Shown: piece by piece, positions 58,966 through 64,000 of the stretch
Layout of the letters: each line of letters opens with the position of its first letter
How positions within the stretch are numbered: position 1 is the stretch's first letter
From: Brasenia schreberi
Lineage: Eukaryota > Streptophyta > Magnoliopsida > Nymphaeales > Cabombaceae
Length of the DNA stretch: 64,000 nucleotides
Assembly (NCBI GenBank): GCA_036023115.1
Contig: JAYKKT010000046.1
Location: forward strand, 4,176,001-4,240,000
Direction: 5' to 3'
Program-made: the position numbers and the translations under genes
Notes under the pieces: generated by a model
Database searches by the model: none
Told to the model about the DNA's origin: nothing
Seen by the model: only the letters and a program-made list of their open reading frames with translations

Positions 58966-59780
58966 GGTGGAAGTAAACCCTAATTCCCAACGGCATGGCT
59001 AAACAAGTGCCAATTTGACGACGGCAAGAAAGGAGAGGACGGGAAGGAGAAATGCCGAGCCCTTGGATCAGGAGTTTCTGAATCTGACTGCAAATTTGTG
59101 GGAAGGAAGAAGAAGACGAAGATGAGGAACAGATCCGTCCGCCATGAGAGAGAGAGAGACTTTAAACGAAGTTTTGCCGCCGGGGCTCGAATTTGTTCGC
59201 TTTTTCGAATTTACAAAATTTTACAAAATTGTCCATTGATGATGCTCCTAAAAACTTATCTAGATCCGCGTCGCATCACGAAGCGTGTAGTGTCACGTAC
59301 CAGAATAGCGTCCCTTTTGCGTTCTGCAAAAACTACTCAGGGAGTGCCTGTGCGTGTTTATGTCTAGCCGTTGCCTGTGCATTTAAGGGCGTGGCATCCC
59401 ACTCATAACACATTTAAGACTACCGGTCCCGGACGCGACTCCAACGTCCCAATTCTTTTTTTACTGTTCTTGAGATTCTTGTCACTCCACGGCGAGATGG
59501 TTCCGCGCCTCGTGTTCTTCCATTGTCCTCGGATCAAACAAGTAGATCTGTACACCACGGACTGCATGGTGTTTGAACTTAACCACTGAATCCGTGACAC
59601 AGTGTTCCAGAGTCGCAACATGCAAAAACAGTTCCTGTATTTGGTGGCCAGCGATGGTGGCCATATGAAAGTTTGTGTGGAAGCGAAAAATGCGATATTT
59701 TTGGTTTATGTTTGATTGAAAATAAACGAAACATCGTCTCTAAGAAGTTAAAAATAATGGAAAGGGTCTCGTACATAGAC
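58966..59780. promoter_or_regulatory. MPS1 upstream region
   Basis: This is the 5' flank of the kinase gene, with a GA-rich run near 59,147 (GAGAGAGAGAGAC). No TATA box is obvious. Short open frames on both strands show no family motif. Confidence 0.4.
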
Positions 59781-60190
59781 ATGTTCGGTTCCGACGTAAC
59801 CAAACCGATCGGTTCTTGTTCTGGTTTTGAGAACTGTCTGTTCCAGAGTGATTCCCGTTTGAATCCAAACTGGTTCGAAACCATTAAATAAAATTTAAAA
59901 GTTTTACATTTAAAAAAAAAATTATATATATATATATATATAATAATGAAAATAACAGCTGCACCTGTTATTATGAGAGGTTGCTAACAACCTCATCATC
60001 AAGTTAATCAAGTTGGCTTTGTCTCGAGGGGAGGGGAGGACATAATTCGGTTTCAAACGGTTTTGATTCACTGGTTTTTAGATCGATCTTGGTTTTGGTG
60101 TGGTTTTGAAAGTGTTGGACCGAACAGTTTTGATTTCAAATGGTTTCAAAGCCGATCCGGTTCTGGTTTGAACCGATGGACAAGTTCTAA
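59770..60190. repeat. Dispersed CGGTTC/GGTTTC repeat, copy 3
   Basis: Words such as AACCGATCGGTTCTTGTTCT, TTCGGTTTCAAACGGTTTTG and GATCCGGTTCTGGTTTGAAC recur, interrupted by a TA run near 59,925-59,943. It resembles the blocks at 37,800 and 49,290. Confidence 0.55.
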
Positions 60191-60974
60191 GTCTGCCATA
60201 TCTACGCTTGCAAAGGTATATGAAAAGGATAATGTAAAACAGAATGTTGAAACGGAAAAGGGCAAAAATTTGTTCATAGTTTCATGAATATCAAACATGA
60301 AACTGATCAAAATGAGGAACTGCTATTCCAGCCCCATGCAGGAATTGAAGCCCGGAACCATGGTTCTGAGTGCTAGTTCGACATGTAAATAAAACAGAGA
60401 ATTATGATTTTCAGTCCCTTGTGAATTTGGTCCTATAGTTCAAGTACCTTAGGCCTGGCACCATGAATCAAACACACCTTTAAGAACTGGAATACAACAC
60501 GAAATAGTTTTTTTTTTTCCTGCTCCCATCATGAATTAGTTTTAATATCACTCATGATAGCCATAGATGTAGAATATCACTCACTCATGAATTAGTTTTA
60601 ATATCAGGGAATATGATTTTACTTTTTGACTTGTATATAATTTTTGTAAATATATCTGTAAAGAGATGAAATTTTGAACAGTTGATTAAAAAACATGACT
60701 TCAGCATAGAGTACGGCGAATGTGATACGACTTATACGAAAAGGGCTTAAACATAGGTTATTGAGATAGACAGCGAATGTAGGCATTCGGCATACAACCG
60801 GATGCAGGCCAAATGGTTGCATTGAACGTGAAATGGACCTACACGTGCATTTGACAATAAGCCAAATGCTGACATTCGGTTGTTTCACTGATATAGGGTA
60901 CAGCAAAAAACACAAGTGAAGTTTTTTTATTCTTTTGCTTTTCTCTTAGTCCAGGTGAGCATGTACACGGCCTG

Positions 60975-60975
<1 letters not shown>

Positions 60976-61041
<66 letters not shown>
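60976..61041. repeat. CA then TA microsatellite
   Basis: A run of about 18 CA units (60,976-61,011) followed by about 15 TA units. Confidence 0.93.
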
Positions 61042-61044
<3 letters not shown>

Positions 61045-61156
61045 CAGCAAAATAAATTTGAAAAACTACTGGTAGGGCTCTTTGATGCCCACTTATAGGT
61101 AGCGAGTTCAATTCTTGGGGGTTTTCATGCATGCATGTTAGGTATGACCTCTTTTT

Positions 61157-61360
61157 GTAACTACAACAATAATTAAGTTTTCTTCGGTAGTAGATAGGGT
61201 GAGTCGCATGAATTCTTTGTTTATAGAGAACTTAATGATATGATAAGTAATATCGTTCCTTATTATTTTATTTAAACACTTTTGTGGTTTTTATCTTTTA
61301 AAATTTTCACTGGTTTTTATCTTTTAAAATTTTCACTATTTGGTTTCTCATACTTTTTTA
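61157..61360 (-). repeat. Degenerate RTE LINE 3' end
   Basis: On the plus strand ACTACAACAATAATTAAG, GTGAGTCGCATGAATTCTTT, AACACTTTTGTGG and GGTTTCTCATAC follow in the same order as in the LINE at 854-1050, with many changes. An old copy. Confidence 0.68.
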
Positions 61361-61603
61361 TTAGAGTTTTGTATGTATAAAAAAAAATTAAGAAGTCCTT
61401 TTGTTGGTAAGACAACTAGAGCCAATATAGGGTCAATGACAACAACAAAATTGTATTCAATGTTACCTTTTGAAAGATAAGACTGGGCTAATGATCGAGG
61501 CCAGACATCATACTTTTCTTTTATGACTGTAAGCATGAAATTACGTGGACTCACTGAGTCCAGCATAGCCAAATTATAGATGGATTCTGGGTACGGATGA
61601 CAA

Positions 61604-61964
61604 CAGGGCGGGTGGGGCGGATTTTCACCCCACCCATCCCTGCCCAGCTTCCCAAATCGCTCTTAAATTTCGCCCTGCACACCAAACCCGGTAGAACCTG
61701 CTCCACTTAAACTTTAAAATACAATTTTATTAAAATGTATTTTAATATTACATATAATATAATTTACTTAATATGCTATTTAATGCAGAATGTTATATGA
61801 AGCAATACACTATATAGAAAATAGTATATACTATGTAATATTAGAATATTGATTATGCTTACTATATTATTGTCTTATATTAGTATTAGTATATATAGCA
61901 TATGTGAGTATATATAGGGGCGGGGCAGGTGGGTCTGCCCCTATACGGACCCCACCCCGCCCTG
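61604..61964. mobile_element. MITE-like element with GC-rich inverted ends
   Basis: CAGGGCGGGTGGGGC at 61,604 is mirrored by CCCCACCCCGCCCTG ending at 61,964, with an AT-rich interior. This architecture is seen in non-autonomous plant DNA transposons. No target duplication was resolved. Confidence 0.6.
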
Positions 61965-62047
61965 GGTAGAGTAACAAAATAGATTGGTATTCGTTTACGA
62001 ATCAAAAGCCTTAGCAAGTGGTTAATTTCATTGTTACTTTCGTAAAA

Positions 62048-62165
62048 AGATCACTTCTTTTTTTTACACTCGGGAGGCTGAAGCCAGTAAGCATACACCG
62101 GTAGTCGAATTCACGACCTGTAACTTGTGAGTCGAGTCGAGCTATTGCTCTCAGTGCAAAATGAC
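62048..62165 (-). repeat. tRNA-derived SINE-like element, copy 4
   Basis: On the minus strand: GAGAGCAATAGCTCGACTCG, a B-box-like GTGAATTCGACTACC, TACTGGCTTCAGCCTCCC and an AAAAAAAAG end. Confidence 0.62.
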
Positions 62166-63275
62166 ATCTGCATTATCACACGACACTTGAACACACATTG
62201 GGCATGTGCATGCATGCACACACACATATGCAGCCAATGTGGGACCAGGTCATCTGATTGACACAATCGTATTTCAAAAGAAAATTTGACCTTTGGCCAA
62301 TGCGCAAATTACTTCTTTCATGACCACCAAGCTCCGGCCACAAACAAAGTGCAGTATGATCTTCTTGCTTTTTTATGCTTGTGGGTTTACATGTTTGATT
62401 TGCAGATGCGTGTATTTATGTGCACAATAATTTACCCACAATTTATAAATATAGACATTAATGCAAATGAGGGAATTAAGATATGGGCACGTCGATATAG
62501 AGTGACTTGGTCCGCCACTACTAACGTTATCCATTAAATTATTTCTTTATTATTTTAAAATACTTTTATAATTTTTTAAATTATACTCACATAAAAAAAA
62601 GTAATGAGAAAGATAATAGGTCGGGCGTGAGTATCCTTCAATACTTGATACGTCCGATTTTCTGTGACTAAGAGTTAGTTTTCGTCTTGGATAGAGAATC
62701 AAGGCACTTTCCCTTTAAAAATTTCTAAAGGCAATAGTCGAAAAGAAGACGAAAAGATAATGTCATCGAAAAGATATTCCTTTGCATGGCTGCCATCGCT
62801 TCACGGCTTTACAAAGTCGTCATAGATTACGGGTGTGTTTGGGAGAGGTATAATTTGCGAACAAGTTCATGAACTCCAACATGAAGCCACCAGTAGAAGC
62901 GACAAATCGTGAATCTTCTTCCGCAATCTTGAACCTAAATTATCCGAAGATATCATGTTCATTGCGGCTAAGCTTCCATTGGATTACCATTGTTACAATT
63001 ACACTTAATGCTGCGTTGTTACAGTTGCCGTGAAACATGAAAATTACAATCTCACAACACATGCATGCAGAATCATTCTCAAAACCTAAATTCATCAACA
63101 CCAACCTGAAAAATTTTGGTCCAAGCATGGTGAGGAATGATGACGCCCAAATCTAAGGACTTGGCTGTCGTGGCTATGCTTGGCTCAAGGCACAAAACAA
63201 CATAGAGTCAAAACAAGCCAAGGTCACCGTCCCCCGGCTGGTTCCGTTGGCACCACCACCGTCTTGGAGATCATC

Positions 63276-63566
63276 CTAACAATTGTAGGTATGCTCGCGC
63301 TCCAGTATCCATTTTAGATGGAGGAAATCATCGACCGAGCACGGAATCCGAAGAGGGCCGGGAGTGTGGAATCCATAAACCTCTTGTGCTTGCTCTAAGA
63401 GATGCCTGAACCGGGTATCGGAAAGGTAAGTGATCGGAATAACAAACCGGCGTTGGTCTTCCGCGTCGAGCCCGACCTTGACTGCCAAGCAACCCTTAGG
63501 CACTGACTTGTTCTGCTTCGATCTCTTCTCGAGGTTCATGATTTGAATTGCAAGATGCCTCCCCAT
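63276..63566 (-). CDS. SAUR-family auxin-responsive protein (96 aa)
   Basis: Single-exon gene with the SAUR domain: VPKGCLAVKVG, RRFVIPITYLSDTRFRHLLE, QAQEVYGFHTPGPLRIPC and SVDDFLHLKWILERE. SAURs are small auxin-induced proteins; many inhibit PP2C.D phosphatases and so promote cell expansion. The frame is open up to 63,743, but the start chosen is ATG 63,566 (MGRHLAIQIM) because a TATA box (CTATAAATAG, minus strand, about 63,674-63,664) lies between the two ATGs, and the SAUR family normally starts 20-30 residues before the domain. The domain motifs are intact. Confidence 0.9.
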   Translation of the reverse strand: MGRHLAIQIMNLEKRSKQNKSVPKGCLAVKVGLDAEDQRRFVIPITYLSDTRFRHLLEQAQEVYGFHTPGPLRIPCSVDDFLHLKWILEREHTYNC

Positions 63567-63663
63567 CCAAAGGTAGAGACCCAAGGCAGAGAGCGACGTA
63601 CTAATGAGCCTTGGCAGTTTTGCAAAGGTAAGCAGGTGATGGCGAGGAAGGGGATGCTGCGTA

Positions 63664-63674
63664 CTATTTATAGT
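63664..63674 (-). promoter_or_regulatory. TATA box of the SAUR gene
   Basis: CTATAAATAG on the minus strand, about 100 bp upstream of the preferred ATG. It supports a transcript start near 63,635 and therefore the shorter protein. Confidence 0.7.
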
Positions 63675-63719
63675 GGTATTGGTCGTTGTATGTACCTTTG
63701 TACGAGCGTGAGGATCTGC

Positions 63720-63855
63720 TCTCTCTCTCTCTTTCTCTCTCATAACTTATTGGTATGAGACCTCATATGGCAAGGCTACAGCCAAAGATGGTGGGGGCCC
63801 TTAAATAATATCCGTTGGCATAAATTTACTTTATGTTTGCATGCGTGTGCCATAT

Positions 63856-63880
<25 letters not shown>
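63720..63880. repeat. CT and TA microsatellites upstream of the SAUR gene
   Basis: CT-rich run at 63,720-63,741 and TA run at about 63,856-63,878. Confidence 0.88.
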
Positions 63881-63888
<8 letters not shown>

Positions 63889-64000
63889 TTATATCTCGTT
63901 GTTGTTTACTAAGTTTTACGTGCTTTTTCGAAGTATGGGTGTAATAATATCATGTTTAATACTTTTAAGTTTTAATTCTTTTAAATTATAATCACGCTAC

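Overview
The window is nuclear DNA of a flowering plant. The genes have many GT-AG introns, the intergenic DNA is AT-rich and full of microsatellites, and every recognisable family is plant-typical: isoamylase 3, PP4 regulatory subunit 2, an OSBP-related protein with a PH domain, an MPS1/TTK kinase, a SAUR, Ty1/copia, RTE-type LINEs and BED-finger hAT transposons. The exact taxon cannot be decided from sequence alone. No prokaryotic operon, CRISPR array, rRNA gene or intact tRNA gene was seen.

Layout. Positions 1-18,840 are a nest of transposons. An old RTE-type LINE (minus strand, now in three pieces at 854-1896, 8764-9216 and 14610-15822) was split by a copia element (9222-14604) and by a hAT element. 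The hAT (1905-8755, 8-bp target duplication CCCTATTA) was itself split in its second intron by an almost identical hAT copy in reverse orientation (4672-8093, target duplication GTTAATAT). The outer copy is broken by a stop and a frameshift. The inner copy has an uninterrupted three-exon, 770-residue transposase, both terminal repeats and a target duplication, so it looks young and possibly autonomous. A hAT relic, a short LTR element without recognisable coding domains (about 16,068-18,104) and a copia 3' remnant complete the nest.

Positions 20,155-26,808 hold the 5' half of a minus-strand isoamylase 3-like gene (transit-peptide exon plus several conserved exons, with at least one frameshift and missing pieces); its 3' half is not seen. 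An intact minus-strand PP4R2 gene (CDS 33,833-30,330; probable leader exon near 36,800) follows. Next is a minus-strand OSBP-related gene (48,409-38,720) that keeps exon order and splice sites but has four frame disruptions and a LINE inserted in it, so it is called a pseudogene. An intact MPS1-like dual-specificity kinase gene occupies 58,965-53,157 (six exons, 953 residues). A single-exon SAUR gene lies at 63,566-63,276. All host genes are on the minus strand; plant neighbours of this kind are independent units, and nothing indicates a shared pathway.

Between genes lie many short repeats: 50-360 bp 3' tails of the RTE LINE, several with 13-14-bp target duplications; a tRNA-derived SINE-like family; a 149-bp MITE; CGGTTC-rich repeats; local tandem duplications; and long CT/TA/CA microsatellites. 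The most noteworthy structure is the hAT-in-hAT nest. It is both a candidate live transposon and a natural inverted duplication of about 2.77 kb per arm that could act as a hairpin silencing locus.
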